Shown: positions 7,716 through 15,615 of the stretch, piece by piece | Numbering within the stretch: the first letter of the stretch is position 1 | Layout of the letters: every line of letters begins with the position of its first letter | Program-made: the position numbers and the translations under genes | Notes under the pieces: generated by a model | Seen by the model: only the letters and a program-made list of their open reading frames with translations | The model's database searches: none | What the model was told of the DNA's origin: nothing | NCBI GenBank assembly: GCA_023451735.1 | Contig: JAEXYH010000020.1 | Location: 1 to 64,000 of the forward strand | Direction of reading: 5' to 3' | Length of the DNA: 64,000 nucleotides | From: Pseudomonadota bacterium | Lineage (GTDB): Bacteria; Pseudomonadota; Alphaproteobacteria; Rhizobiales; Rhizobiaceae

Positions 7716-8849
7716 TCAGACCGGATCGATATCGCCCTTGGCCCAGGCTTCCTGGGTTTCGGCATAAAAGTCCGCAAAACGGTCTTCCGCGATCGCTTGG
7801 CGGATGCCCTTCATCAGGTCCTGGTAATAGTGCAGGTTGTTCCAGGAGAGCAGCATGCCGCCCAGTGCCTCATCCGAGCGAACGAGATGATGCAGATAGG
7901 CGCGAGAGTAATCACGCGCTGCCGGGCAGCTCGATTCCTCGTCCAGCGGGCGCATGTCTTCAGCATGGCGGGCATTGCGGATATTGACGCGGCCCCGGCG
8001 GGTGAAAGCGAGGCCATGTCGGCCCGAGCGGGTCGGCATGACGCAGTCGAACATATCGATGCCGCGGGCAACCGATTTCAGGATATCGTCCGGCGTACCG
8101 ACGCCCATCAGGTAGCGCGGCTTTTCGGTCGGCAGGACGGGAAGTGTCGTCTCCAGCATGGAGAGCATGACGGCCTGCGGCTCGCCGACGGCAAGTCCAC
8201 CGACCGCATAGCCCTTGAGGTCGAGCTGCTTCAGCCCTTCCGCCGAGCGGATGCGCAACGCCGGCTGGTCGCCGCCCTGGACGATGCCGAACATCGCCTT
8301 GCCCGGCTGATCGCCGAAAGCGACGCGGCAGCGTTCGGCCCAGCGCAGCGACAGCTCCATAGCGCGTTCGATTTCCTTCGGTTCGGCCGGCAAGGCGACG
8401 CATTCATCGAGTTGCATCTGGATGTCGGATCCGAGCAAGCCTTGGATCTCGATCGAGCGTTCCGGCGACATGTGGTGCAGCGAGCCGTCGACATGGCTCT
8501 TGAAGGTGACGCCCTTTTCATCGAGCTTGCGCAGTCCCGACAGCGACATGACCTGGAAACCGCCAGAATCCGTCAGGATCGGACCATCCCAGCGGATCAG
8601 CTTGTGCAGGCCGCCGAGGCGGGCCACGCGCTCGGCACCGGGGCGCAGCATCAGGTGGTAGGTGTTGCCGAGGATGATGTCGGCGCCGGTATCCTTTACC
8701 TGATCGAGATACATGGCCTTGACCGTGCCGACGGTGCCGACCGGCATGAAGGCAGGGGTGCGGATCGTGCCGCGCGGCATGGAGACTTCGCCAAGGCGCG
8801 CGCCGGCGTCGGTCTTCTTCAGGGTGAACTGGAAATTCTCGGTGCTCAT
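7716..8849 (-). CDS. tgt: Queuine tRNA-ribosyltransferase (tRNA-guanine transglycosylase)
   Basis: A 377-residue TIM-barrel enzyme that exchanges G34 of GUN-anticodon tRNAs for the queuine precursor. Visible are DSGGFQ (Asp about residue 94, substrate recognition), the nucleophile region MFDCVMPTRSGRHGLAFT, and SRAYLHHLVRSDE. The structural zinc site is unusual: the usual C-x-C-x2-C before SRAYLHH reads S-S-C-P-A-A-R, so only one of the three cysteines remains. Its start abuts the queA stop with no gap, so the two are translationally coupled and act in the same queuosine pathway. Confidence 0.96.
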   Translation of the reverse strand: MSTENFQFTLKKTDAGARLGEVSMPRGTIRTPAFMPVGTVGTVKAMYLDQVKDTGADIILGNTYHLMLRPGAERVARLGGLHKLIRWDGPILTDSGGFQVMSLSGLRKLDEKGVTFKSHVDGSLHHMSPERSIEIQGLLGSDIQMQLDECVALPAEPKEIERAMELSLRWAERCRVAFGDQPGKAMFGIVQGGDQPALRIRSAEGLKQLDLKGYAVGGLAVGEPQAVMLSMLETTLPVLPTEKPRYLMGVGTPDDILKSVARGIDMFDCVMPTRSGRHGLAFTRRGRVNIRNARHAEDMRPLDEESSCPAARDYSRAYLHHLVRSDEALGGMLLSWNNLHYYQDLMKGIRQAIAEDRFADFYAETQEAWAKGDIDPV

Positions 8850-9932
8850 CTAGTCTTTCCGGAATAGCAGGCTGGAATCGCCGTAGGAATAAAAGCGATA
8901 GCCTGTCTTGATGGCGTGGGCATAGGCGTCCTGCATCGTCTCCAGGCCGCAAAAGGCCGAAACGAGCATGAACAGGGTGGATTTCGGCAGGTGAAAATTG
9001 GTCATCAGCATGTCCACCGCCTTGAAGCGATAACCGGGCGTGATGAAGATGCCGGTCGGGCCGCTCCAGGGCTCTATCTTCCCGTCATCGGCAGCAGCAC
9101 TTTCGATCAGACGGAGCGAAGTGGTGCCGACGCAGACGATGCGCCCGCCCCTCGCCTTCACGGCGTTGAGCTTTGCGGCGGTCTCGGCACTCACATACCC
9201 GATTTCCTGATGCATCTTGTGATCGACCGTATCGTCCACCTTCATCGGCAGAAACGTGCCTGCGCCGACATGGAGGGTGACGAAATGCCGTTCGATGCCT
9301 GCGGCATCGAGTTTTGCAAAAAGATCGGGCGTGAAATGCAGGCCGGCGGTTGGGGCCGCAACGGCGCCGTCTTCGCGCGCATAAATGGTCTGGTAGTCCT
9401 GCCGGTCTTTTTCGTCCTCGGCGCGCTTGGCGGCGATATAAGGCGGCAGCGGGATATGGCCGATGGACATGATCGCCTCGTCGAGCGCCGGACCTGACAG
9501 ATCGAAACGGAGCGTGACTTCACCGCCCTCGCCTTTTTCTTCCACGGTCGCCATCAGCGAGCCGAGAAGGCAGGTCTCCGATCCATGGCCGAACTCAATC
9601 CGGTCGCCGATCTTGATGCGCTTGCCGGGCTTGGCGAAGGCCTTCCATACATTCGGTTCGGTTCGCATATGCAGCGTTGCCGAAACCTGCTGGCCGCCAG
9701 CACCTTCCCGATGTCTGACGCCTTCGAGCTGGGCCGGAATGACCTTGGTGTCGTTGAACACCAGCGCATCGCCGGCTTTGAGAAAATCCGTCAGCTCAGA
9801 CACGCGATGGTCGGCGAGAACCGGATCATTGTCGGGGCGAACGACGAGAAAGCGCGCGCTGTCGCGAGGGTTCGCGGGCCGCAACGCAATGTTTTCCTCC
9901 GGCAGATCGAAATCGAAAAGTTCGACACGCAT
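8850..9932 (-). CDS. queA: S-adenosylmethionine:tRNA ribosyltransferase-isomerase
   Basis: A 360-residue QueA, which transfers the ribosyl moiety of SAM to preQ1-modified tRNA to make epoxyqueuosine. The N-terminus (FDFDLPEENIALRPANPRDS), the motifs GDALVFNDTKVIPAQLEG and AAPTAGLHFT, and the C-terminal TNFHLPKSTLFMLVSAFCG and GYRFYSYGD are the usual family landmarks. Length is normal. It is immediately followed by tgt, the previous step in the same pathway, and separated from the upstream cyclophilin gene by an 85-base gap with a strong hairpin. Confidence 0.97.
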   Translation of the reverse strand: MRVELFDFDLPEENIALRPANPRDSARFLVVRPDNDPVLADHRVSELTDFLKAGDALVFNDTKVIPAQLEGVRHREGAGGQQVSATLHMRTEPNVWKAFAKPGKRIKIGDRIEFGHGSETCLLGSLMATVEEKGEGGEVTLRFDLSGPALDEAIMSIGHIPLPPYIAAKRAEDEKDRQDYQTIYAREDGAVAAPTAGLHFTPDLFAKLDAAGIERHFVTLHVGAGTFLPMKVDDTVDHKMHQEIGYVSAETAAKLNAVKARGGRIVCVGTTSLRLIESAAADDGKIEPWSGPTGIFITPGYRFKAVDMLMTNFHLPKSTLFMLVSAFCGLETMQDAYAHAIKTGYRFYSYGDSSLLFRKD

Positions 9933-9966
9933 GGCGTAATTTCAGGCCTATTCTTGAAATGCGTAA

Positions 9967-9998
9967 GCCCGCCCCGTCCTTCAAGGAACGGAGCGGGC
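9967..9998 (-). terminator. Terminator-like hairpin between cyclophilin and queA
   Basis: GCCCGC pairs with GCGGGC and the inner CCGT/CTT arm pairs with AAG/ACGG, giving a long GC-rich stem just after the cytosolic cyclophilin stop. There is no uridine tract on the minus strand, so it may be a 3' stabiliser or partial attenuator rather than a full terminator. Confidence 0.5.
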
Positions 9999-10016
9999 CA
10001 AAAGCGAAAGCTCGAC

Positions 10017-10526
10017 TTAAACGTCGGCGGCGACGCGGACCGAGACGATCGAATCCGGATCCTGTACCGGCTCGCCCTTCTTGATCGTGTCGATGATGTC
10101 CATGCCTTCGATGACCTGGCCCCAGACCGAATACTGCTTGTTCAGCCACGGAGCATCGGTGAAGCAGATGAAGAACTGCGAGTTGGCCGAATTCGGGTTC
10201 TGCGAACGGGCCATGGAGCAGGTGCCGCGTACATGCGGGACAGCCGAGAATTCAGCCTGCAGGTCCGGCTTTTCGGAGCCGCCCATGCCGGCGCGCGACG
10301 GGTTGAAGCTCTCGCCGCCCTTCTTGCCGAACTTGACATCGCCGGTCTGGGCCATGAAGTCGGGGATGACACGGTGGAAGACAACGCCGTCATAGGCTTC
10401 TTCACGGGCCAGTTCCTTGATGCGAGCGACGTGGCCCGGCGCAAGGTCCGGCAGAAGCGAGATCACGACCTTGCCCTTGGTGGTTTCCATGATGAGGGTG
10501 TTTTCGGGATCCTTGATCTCCGCCAT
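10017..10526 (-). CDS. ppiB: Cytosolic cyclophilin-type peptidyl-prolyl isomerase
   Basis: A 169-residue cyclophilin without a signal peptide. The catalytic motif VVFHRVIPDFMAQTGD (Arg and Gln of the active site), GMGGSEKPDLQAEF, MARSQNPNSANSQFFICF and YSVWGQVIEGMDIID are all present, so it should be active in cis-trans isomerisation of Xaa-Pro bonds. It lies directly downstream of a closely related exported cyclophilin (10587-11153) and shares with it the insert around MARSQ-PNSANSQFF. The two look like an ancient tandem duplication with split localisation. Confidence 0.94.
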   Translation of the reverse strand: MAEIKDPENTLIMETTKGKVVISLLPDLAPGHVARIKELAREEAYDGVVFHRVIPDFMAQTGDVKFGKKGGESFNPSRAGMGGSEKPDLQAEFSAVPHVRGTCSMARSQNPNSANSQFFICFTDAPWLNKQYSVWGQVIEGMDIIDTIKKGEPVQDPDSIVSVRVAADV

Positions 10527-10586
10527 GTGCTTCTCCTTGTTTGCTTTTAGGCTTTTCTTCAGTGGAAAAATCTCGGCTATGCGCCG

Positions 10587-11153
10587 TTATTTCTTGGTGA
10601 CCGTGACCTTGATCATCTTGTCGGGGCTGGTGACTTCACCATTGCTGCCCGCGCCGCGCTTGATCTTGTCGACGAATTCCATGCCGGACTGGACCTGGCC
10701 GACGACTGTGTACTGGCCGTTCAGGAATGCACCTTCGTCGAACATGATGAAGAACTGTGAATTGGCCGAATTCGGGCTCTGCGACCGGGCCATGCCGACG
10801 GTGCCGCGCTTGAATGGAACCTTGGAGAATTCGGCCTGGATATCCGGGAGTTCGGAGCCACCCATGCCGGCACGCTGCGGATTGAATTTCGGGCCGCCCT
10901 CTTTGCCGAACTCGACATCGCCGGTCTGGGCCATGAAGCCCTCGATAACGCGATGGAAGACGACATTGTCATATTCGCCCTTGGAGGCCAGTGCCTCGAT
11001 CTGGGCGACATGCTTCGGCGCAACTTCAGGTGCCAGCTTGATGACGACCGGGCCGTCCTTCAACTGGATCGTCAGAAGATCGTCGGCATAGGCAGCGCCC
11101 ACCATCGAAGCGAAGGCGACCAGACCGGCAAAGGCAGTGTGAAGCAATTTCAT
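10587..11153 (-). CDS. ppiA: Periplasmic cyclophilin-type peptidyl-prolyl isomerase
   Basis: A 188-residue cyclophilin preceded by a signal peptide (MKLLHTAFAGLVAFASMVGA, cleavage around AYA-DD). The mature domain carries VVFHRVIEGFMAQTGDVEFG, GMGGSELPDIQAEF and SQSPNSANSQFFIMFDEGAFLNGQYTVVG-type motifs, so the active site is intact. The start at 11153 is supported by GGAG eight bases upstream and by the signal peptide; the in-frame extension to 11189 would bury the signal sequence. It follows coaD with a 25-base gap and precedes the cytosolic paralogue, in one probable operon. Confidence 0.93.
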   Translation of the reverse strand: MKLLHTAFAGLVAFASMVGAAYADDLLTIQLKDGPVVIKLAPEVAPKHVAQIEALASKGEYDNVVFHRVIEGFMAQTGDVEFGKEGGPKFNPQRAGMGGSELPDIQAEFSKVPFKRGTVGMARSQSPNSANSQFFIMFDEGAFLNGQYTVVGQVQSGMEFVDKIKRGAGSNGEVTSPDKMIKVTVTKK

Positions 11154-11178
11154 TTGAAACTCCGTGGTTCTGAACAAA

Positions 11179-11673
11179 TCAGCGCGCAAATTTCGATTTC
11201 AAGGCCGTAAGCACCGTTGGCGGCACAAAAGCCGCCACATCTCCGCCCATGGCGGCGATCTGGCGGACCAATGTGGCCGTTATGGGCCGCGATGCCGTTC
11301 CCGCAGGCAGGAAGACCGTCTGCACGTCGGGCGCCATCTGGCGGTTCATGCCGGCCATCTGCATTTCGTAATCCAGATCGGTCCCGTCACGAAGCCCTCT
11401 GATCAGGAGTTTCGCACCGTTGGCACGGGCAGCATCGACAACGAGGCGATCAAAGGAGACGACATCGATGTTGGCAGCCTTTTCCGGGACGTTGTCCTTC
11501 AGCGAAGCGCGGATCAGATCCGCTCGTTCATCGAAAGAAAAAAGTGGAGTCTTGCCCGGATGAACCCCGATGGCCACGATCACGCGGTCGGCCACCTGCA
11601 ATGCCTGGACCAGAACATCGAGATGCCCGTTCGTCATCGGATCGAAAGATCCGGGGTAGAAAGCAGTCGTCAT
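11179..11673 (-). CDS. coaD: Phosphopantetheine adenylyltransferase
   Basis: A 164-residue nucleotidyltransferase of the fourth step of coenzyme A synthesis (4'-phosphopantetheine + ATP to dephospho-CoA). It starts MTTAFYPGSFDPMTNGHLDV, which contains the T/H-x-G-H signature, and has IAIGVHPGKTPLFSF, LLIRGLRDGTDLDYEMQMAGMNR and a C-terminal TATLVRQIAAMGGDV, all conserved. The ATG at 11673 is the only start giving the canonical N-terminus; an in-frame extension to 11745 has no family support. Likely first gene of the coaD-cyclophilin-cyclophilin-queA-tgt-recX run. Confidence 0.97.
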   Translation of the reverse strand: MTTAFYPGSFDPMTNGHLDVLVQALQVADRVIVAIGVHPGKTPLFSFDERADLIRASLKDNVPEKAANIDVVSFDRLVVDAARANGAKLLIRGLRDGTDLDYEMQMAGMNRQMAPDVQTVFLPAGTASRPITATLVRQIAAMGGDVAAFVPPTVLTALKSKFAR

Positions 11674-11768
11674 GCCTAGGCCCAGCCCCTGACTTTGCCG
11701 GTTGAGATTCCCCGGCCTTTTGTCACGTCGCCCCCTCCTCTGCAAGGGTTGAGAACCAGTCGACGCCG

Positions 11769-11806
11769 TGAATGCGAGATGAACGGGCCATTCAAGGTCG
11801 TTTCAG
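11769..11806. promoter_or_regulatory. Operator-like array 1 (TGAA/TTCA half-sites)
   Basis: Four pentamer half-sites: TGAAT at 11769, TGAAC at 11780, ATTCA at 11790 and TTTCA at 11801. Start-to-start spacings are 11, 10 and 11 bases. The first two point right and the last two left, giving dyad symmetry. Spacing close to one helical turn is what OmpR/PhoB-family regulators commonly use. It lies upstream of the tiny ORF at 11866 and is repeated with the same geometry at 11966. Confidence 0.5.
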
Positions 11807-11865
11807 CGGTGGTTTGTTTTACTGCAGACAGTGGCAGGGTCTCCTGTCCGTTCATGGAGAAACAA

Positions 11866-11952
11866 ATGCTGGTTCTGGTCGTCCTTGGTGCTGTTCTTGC
11901 GGCTTTCGTCCTCGAAAGCGTACTTTTCGCACTTGAGCAGGAAGAGGCCTGA
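11866..11952 (+). CDS. Tiny single-membrane-span protein (28 aa)
   Basis: An open frame of 28 codons: MLVLVVLGAVLAAFVLESVL then FALEQEEA. It is almost entirely one hydrophobic helix with an acidic C-terminal tail. GGAG lies 8 bases before the ATG at 11866; an in-frame ATG at 11854 would add MEKQ. No family is recognised. It is the first of three tiny ORFs on the plus strand in the otherwise empty gap between coaD and gyrA, with operator-like array 1 upstream. Evidence for expression is only the ribosome binding site, the membrane helix and this context. Confidence 0.45.
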   Translation: MLVLVVLGAVLAAFVLESVLFALEQEEA

Positions 11953-11965
11953 AGGACCGGAAACC

Positions 11966-12012
11966 TGAACGCCAGATGAACAAGCCCTTCAGGGAGGCTT
12001 CAGAGGCGTTCA
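11966..12012. promoter_or_regulatory. Operator-like array 2 (TGAA/TTCA half-sites)
   Basis: Half-sites TGAAC at 11966, TGAAC at 11977, CTTCA at 11987, CTTCA at 11998 and a fifth GTTCA at 12008. The first four have exactly the 11-10-11 spacing and right-right-left-left orientation of array 1, about 197 bases away, although the intervening bases differ. It lies 75 bases upstream of the second tiny ORF (12087). The preserved geometry suggests two binding sites for the same regulator. Confidence 0.5.
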
Positions 12013-12086
12013 GTTAAGTTTCTCTCAAAATGCGGTGGAACCTGTGTGCGCTTCATGTGCCTGGGCCAATGAGAAGGAATGCGGAG

Positions 12087-12263
12087 ATGTTTAAGCGGAA
12101 CCCGATGATGCTCGACAAGGTTACCATGATCAACGTCGTATGGACGTCCATGATCGCAGTAATGCTGACGGCAACGGTTACCCTCTACCAGAACAAGACC
12201 GATCCGTCTGAAATGAACTATTCGCAGATGTCCGGTCGTTATCAGGACGTATCCTACTACTAA
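12087..12263 (+). CDS. Small membrane protein (58 aa), unknown function
   Basis: A 58-codon frame beginning MFKRNPMMLDKVTMINVVWT, with one hydrophobic helix (about residues 14-34, INVVWTSMIAVMLTATVTLY) and a polar, Tyr/Ser/Met-rich tail ending GRYQDVSYY. AAGGA lies about 9 bases upstream of the ATG at 12087; an in-frame ATG at 12030 has no such site. The long polar tail after the helix suggests a short periplasmic or cytoplasmic tail. Not recognised as any family. It is preceded by operator-like array 2. Confidence 0.5.
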   Translation: MFKRNPMMLDKVTMINVVWTSMIAVMLTATVTLYQNKTDPSEMNYSQMSGRYQDVSYY

Positions 12264-12297
12264 TCGGGCCGGCAGGCCTAAGCCCCGGAGGCAGGCC

Positions 12298-12432
12298 ATG
12301 TTCGAAACCCTGGAATGTCTTGCAATTCTGATCAGCAGTCTGTGTGTCGCGTCAGTGGCATTGACGATATCCGCGCTACACCGCCCGCGCGGAGACCTCG
12401 AAGATTTTGTCCGCAGGCATAGTGCCTTTTGA
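12298..12432 (+). CDS. Small membrane-associated protein (44 aa), unknown function
   Basis: A 44-codon frame starting MFETLECLAILISSLCVASV, with a hydrophobic segment through about residue 25 and a charged C-terminus (HRPRGDLEDFVRRHSAF). A near-perfect ribosome binding site, GGAGG, lies 6 bases before the ATG. It is 34 bases downstream of the 58-residue ORF and could be co-transcribed with it. The palindromic terminator at 12488 follows. No family resemblance is recognised. Confidence 0.5.
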   Translation: MFETLECLAILISSLCVASVALTISALHRPRGDLEDFVRRHSAF

Positions 12433-12487
12433 AGAGCCTGAACAGGAACTCAAGTCACCACAGAGTGTCAGACGCATCAAATTCAAA

Positions 12488-12516
12488 AGCCGGAGAACAT
12501 GTTCTCCGGCTTTTTT
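12488..12516. terminator. Bidirectional rho-independent terminator
   Basis: A perfect 24-base palindrome (AGCCGGAGAACA and its complement) at 12488-12511, followed by six T on the plus strand and bounded by AAAA on the other side. It separates the small plus-strand ORFs from the 3' end of gyrA on the minus strand and could serve both. Confidence 0.85.
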
Positions 12517-12556
12517 CGTATTTCACTTCAAGTGAAGAGAGTGGAGGCGGCGCGTA

Positions 12557-15391
12557 TCACGCGCCGCTGTCGTCACCTTCCGGAGCTTGATCGTCCGCGG
12601 CCGTACCGTCGCCGTTGCCGGCCGTATTGTCTTCGCCTTCGATACCGTTTTCCTCATCGCTTTCCGGCTCGCTGATGCGCTCGACGGAGACGACCTTTTC
12701 GTCCTTGGCGGTAGAGAAGATCGTGACGCCCTTGGTGGCACGGCTTGCGATACGGATGCCGCCGATCGGCACACGGATCAACACGCCACCATCGGAGACG
12801 AGCATGATCTGGTCGGCTTCGTCGACCGGGAAAGCGGCGACGAGTTCGCCGATCTCCGCCGTCTTCGACGTATCGGTGGCGCGAATGCCCTTGCCGCCGC
12901 GGCCGGAGGTGCGGAAGTCGTAGGAGGACGACCGCTTGCCGTAGCCCTTTTCGGAGACGGTCAGAACGAACTGTTCACGCGCCTTCAGGTCTTCGTAACG
13001 TTCGTCGGTCAGCTGTCCCTCTTCGGTGACTTCCTCGCCGACGAGAGCGATATCCTCCTCATCGACGCCTGCAGCACGCCGTTCGGCGGCAGAGCGCTTG
13101 AGATAGGCCGCGCGTTCCCAAGGCTCGGCATCGACATGGCTGACGATCGTCATCGAAATGATGCGGTCATTGTCGCCGAGATTGATGCCGCGGACACCGA
13201 TCGAGTTACGGCCGGCAAAGACACGGACTTCATCGATCGGGAAGCGGATTGCCTGACCGAGCGCCGTCGTCAGAAGCACGTCATCGCCCGGGATAGCGAG
13301 GTCACGGTTCGGCGCCGTGCAGGTCTCGACGGAGAGGATTTCGTCGCCCTCTTCCTCAAGCTTCATGGCGATCTTGCCGTTGCGATTGACCTGAACGAAG
13401 TCGGACAGCTTGTTGCGGCGAACCGTGCCGCGGGTCGTCGCGAACATGACGTCGAGGTTTTCCCAGGTTGCCTCGTCTTCCGGCAGCGGCATGATGGTGG
13501 TGATGCGTTCGCCGGCTTCCAGCGGCAGCATGTTGATCAGCGCCTTGCCACGTGACTGCGGGGTGCCGATCGGCAGACGCCAGACCTTTTCCTTGTAGAC
13601 GATGCCACGCGAGGAGAAGAACAGAACCGGCGTATGGGTGTTGACCACGAACAGGCGCGAAACGAAATCCTCGTCGCGTGTCGCCATGCCCGAACGCCCC
13701 TTCCCGCCGCGGCGCTGGGCCCGGTAGGTATTGAGCGGAACGCGCTTGATGTAGCCGAGATGGGAGACGGTCACTACCATGTCTTCGCGGGCGATGAGGT
13801 CTTCATCGTCCATGTCGAGGCCGGCATCCATGATCTGGGTGCGGCGCGGCGTGCCGAATTCGTCGCGCACGGCGGCGAGTTCTTCCTTGACCAGCGTCTG
13901 GATACGGATGCGCGACGACAGGATGTCGAGGTAATCCGAAATCTCGGCGCCGATCTTGTTCAACTCGTCGGCGATTTCATCGCGGCCGAGAGCCGTCAGG
14001 CGTGCCAAACGCAGTTCGAGGATGGCGCGGGCCTGTTCCTCGGAAAGATTATAGGTCGCGTCGTCGTTGATCCGGTGGCGCGGATCGTCGATCAGGCGGA
14101 TCAGCCCTTCGACATCATGCGCCGGCCAGCGGCGGGTCATCAGCTGTTCGCGGGCGGTCGCCGGATCAGGCGCACGGCGGATCAGCTGGATGACTTCATC
14201 GATATTGGCAACCGCAATCGCCAGACCGACCAAGACGTGAGCGCGCTCGCGTGCCTTGCGCAACAGGTATTTCGTGCGGCGGCTGACGACTTCCTCGCGG
14301 AAGGAACAGAAAGCGCGCAGCATGTCGAGCAGCGTCAGCTGTTCCGGCTTGCCACCGTTGAGCGCCACCATGTTGCAGCCGAAGGAGGTCTGCAGCGGCG
14401 TATAGCGGTAGAGCTGGTTGAGGATGACGTCGGCATTGGCATCGCGTTTCAGCTCGATGACAACGCGATAACCCTGGCGGTCGGACTCGTCACGAAGGTC
14501 GGAAATGCCCTCGATGCGCTTGTCCTTGACCAGTTCGGCCATCTTTTCGATCATCGTGGCCTTGTTCACCTGGTAGGGAACTTCGGTGATGATGATCTGC
14601 TCGCGATCGCCGCGCATCGGCTCGACGGTGGCGACGCCACGCATCATGACCGAACCGCGGCCGGTCTCGTAGGCCGAGCGGATGCCGTTCTTGCCGAGGA
14701 TCAGGGCGCCGGTCGGAAAATCCGGACCGGGGATGATCTCCATCATTTCCGGCAGTTCGATCGCCGGATTTTCGATCAGCGCGATACAGCCGTTGATGAC
14801 TTCAGACAGATTGTGCGGCGGAATGTTGGTCGCCATGCCGACGGCGATGCCGCCTGCGCCGTTGACCAGCAGGTTCGGGAACTTGGCCGGAACCACGACA
14901 GGTTCCGACATCGTACCGTCGTAGTTGTCGCGGAAATCGACGGTTTCCTTGTCCAGGTCGTCGAGCAGCGAATGCGCAACCTTCTCAAGGCGGCACTCGG
15001 TATAACGCTGTGCAGCCGGCGGATCGCCGTCGATCGAGCCGAAATTGCCCTGACCATCGATCAGCGGCATGCGCAGCGACCAGTCCTGCGCCATGCGGGC
15101 CAAGGCGTCATAGATCGCCGAGTCGCCGTGCGGATGGTATTTACCCATCACGTCACCGGTGACGCGGGCGCTCTTGACGTATTTCTTGTTCCAGTCGAGC
15201 CCCAGCTCGTTCATCCCGTAGAGAATGCGGCGATGAACCGGCTTCAGGCCGTCACGGACATCAGGAAGCGCGCGGCTGACGATAACGCTCATGGCGTAAT
15301 CGAGATAGGAGCGCTGCATCTCCTCCATGATGGAAATGGGTTCGATGCCTGGGGGCAGCTTTCCGCCGCCGGGTGTGCTTTGCTCAGTCAA
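12557..15391 (-). CDS. gyrA: DNA gyrase subunit A
   Basis: A 944-residue type IIA topoisomerase subunit that cuts and rejoins DNA while GyrB supplies ATP hydrolysis. Landmarks are YAMSVIVSRALPDVRDGLKP near the N-terminus, the quinolone-resistance region KYHPHGDSAIYDALARM (Ser and Asp of the sensitive type), the catalytic Tyr in AAQRYTECRL, and the GyrA box QRRGGKGRSG in the C-terminal beta-pinwheel. The tail is strongly acidic (EDNTAGNGDGTAADDQAPEG), as is common. Transcribed alone with its own terminator. Confidence 0.98.
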   Translation of the reverse strand: MTEQSTPGGGKLPPGIEPISIMEEMQRSYLDYAMSVIVSRALPDVRDGLKPVHRRILYGMNELGLDWNKKYVKSARVTGDVMGKYHPHGDSAIYDALARMAQDWSLRMPLIDGQGNFGSIDGDPPAAQRYTECRLEKVAHSLLDDLDKETVDFRDNYDGTMSEPVVVPAKFPNLLVNGAGGIAVGMATNIPPHNLSEVINGCIALIENPAIELPEMMEIIPGPDFPTGALILGKNGIRSAYETGRGSVMMRGVATVEPMRGDREQIIITEVPYQVNKATMIEKMAELVKDKRIEGISDLRDESDRQGYRVVIELKRDANADVILNQLYRYTPLQTSFGCNMVALNGGKPEQLTLLDMLRAFCSFREEVVSRRTKYLLRKARERAHVLVGLAIAVANIDEVIQLIRRAPDPATAREQLMTRRWPAHDVEGLIRLIDDPRHRINDDATYNLSEEQARAILELRLARLTALGRDEIADELNKIGAEISDYLDILSSRIRIQTLVKEELAAVRDEFGTPRRTQIMDAGLDMDDEDLIAREDMVVTVSHLGYIKRVPLNTYRAQRRGGKGRSGMATRDEDFVSRLFVVNTHTPVLFFSSRGIVYKEKVWRLPIGTPQSRGKALINMLPLEAGERITTIMPLPEDEATWENLDVMFATTRGTVRRNKLSDFVQVNRNGKIAMKLEEEGDEILSVETCTAPNRDLAIPGDDVLLTTALGQAIRFPIDEVRVFAGRNSIGVRGINLGDNDRIISMTIVSHVDAEPWERAAYLKRSAAERRAAGVDEEDIALVGEEVTEEGQLTDERYEDLKAREQFVLTVSEKGYGKRSSSYDFRTSGRGGKGIRATDTSKTAEIGELVAAFPVDEADQIMLVSDGGVLIRVPIGGIRIASRATKGVTIFSTAKDEKVVSVERISEPESDEENGIEGEDNTAGNGDGTAADDQAPEGDDSGA

Positions 15392-15615
15392 ATCGGATCA
15401 CGATCTCTGTACGGAATCAGTTGCATTTTTATATCGGAAAGAGGTAACGAGCGCCAATTTCCGCAAGGGTTTTGAACAGCTTTCGGCGCCATTCACGGCA
15501 AGACTTTGTCCATCGCCGCAAGCACGGCAACGGTCCTGACTTTCCCATAAGCCGGGAGTGTCCTAACAATCATCCATCGCGTTCGCAAGGAACTCGAACC
15601 AACAAGGAATTATAT

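Noticed and set aside
11760..12020. EcfG general-stress promoter (GGAAC-N16/17-CGTT) in the small-ORF region
   Set aside because: GAAC and CGTT words occur, but their spacings (14 and 25 bases) do not fit; they are better explained by the half-site arrays.
13634..15475. 613-codon open frame antisense to gyrA
   Set aside because: Shadow of gyrA in high-GC DNA; no motif, and it runs through the entire catalytic domain of a well-conserved gene.
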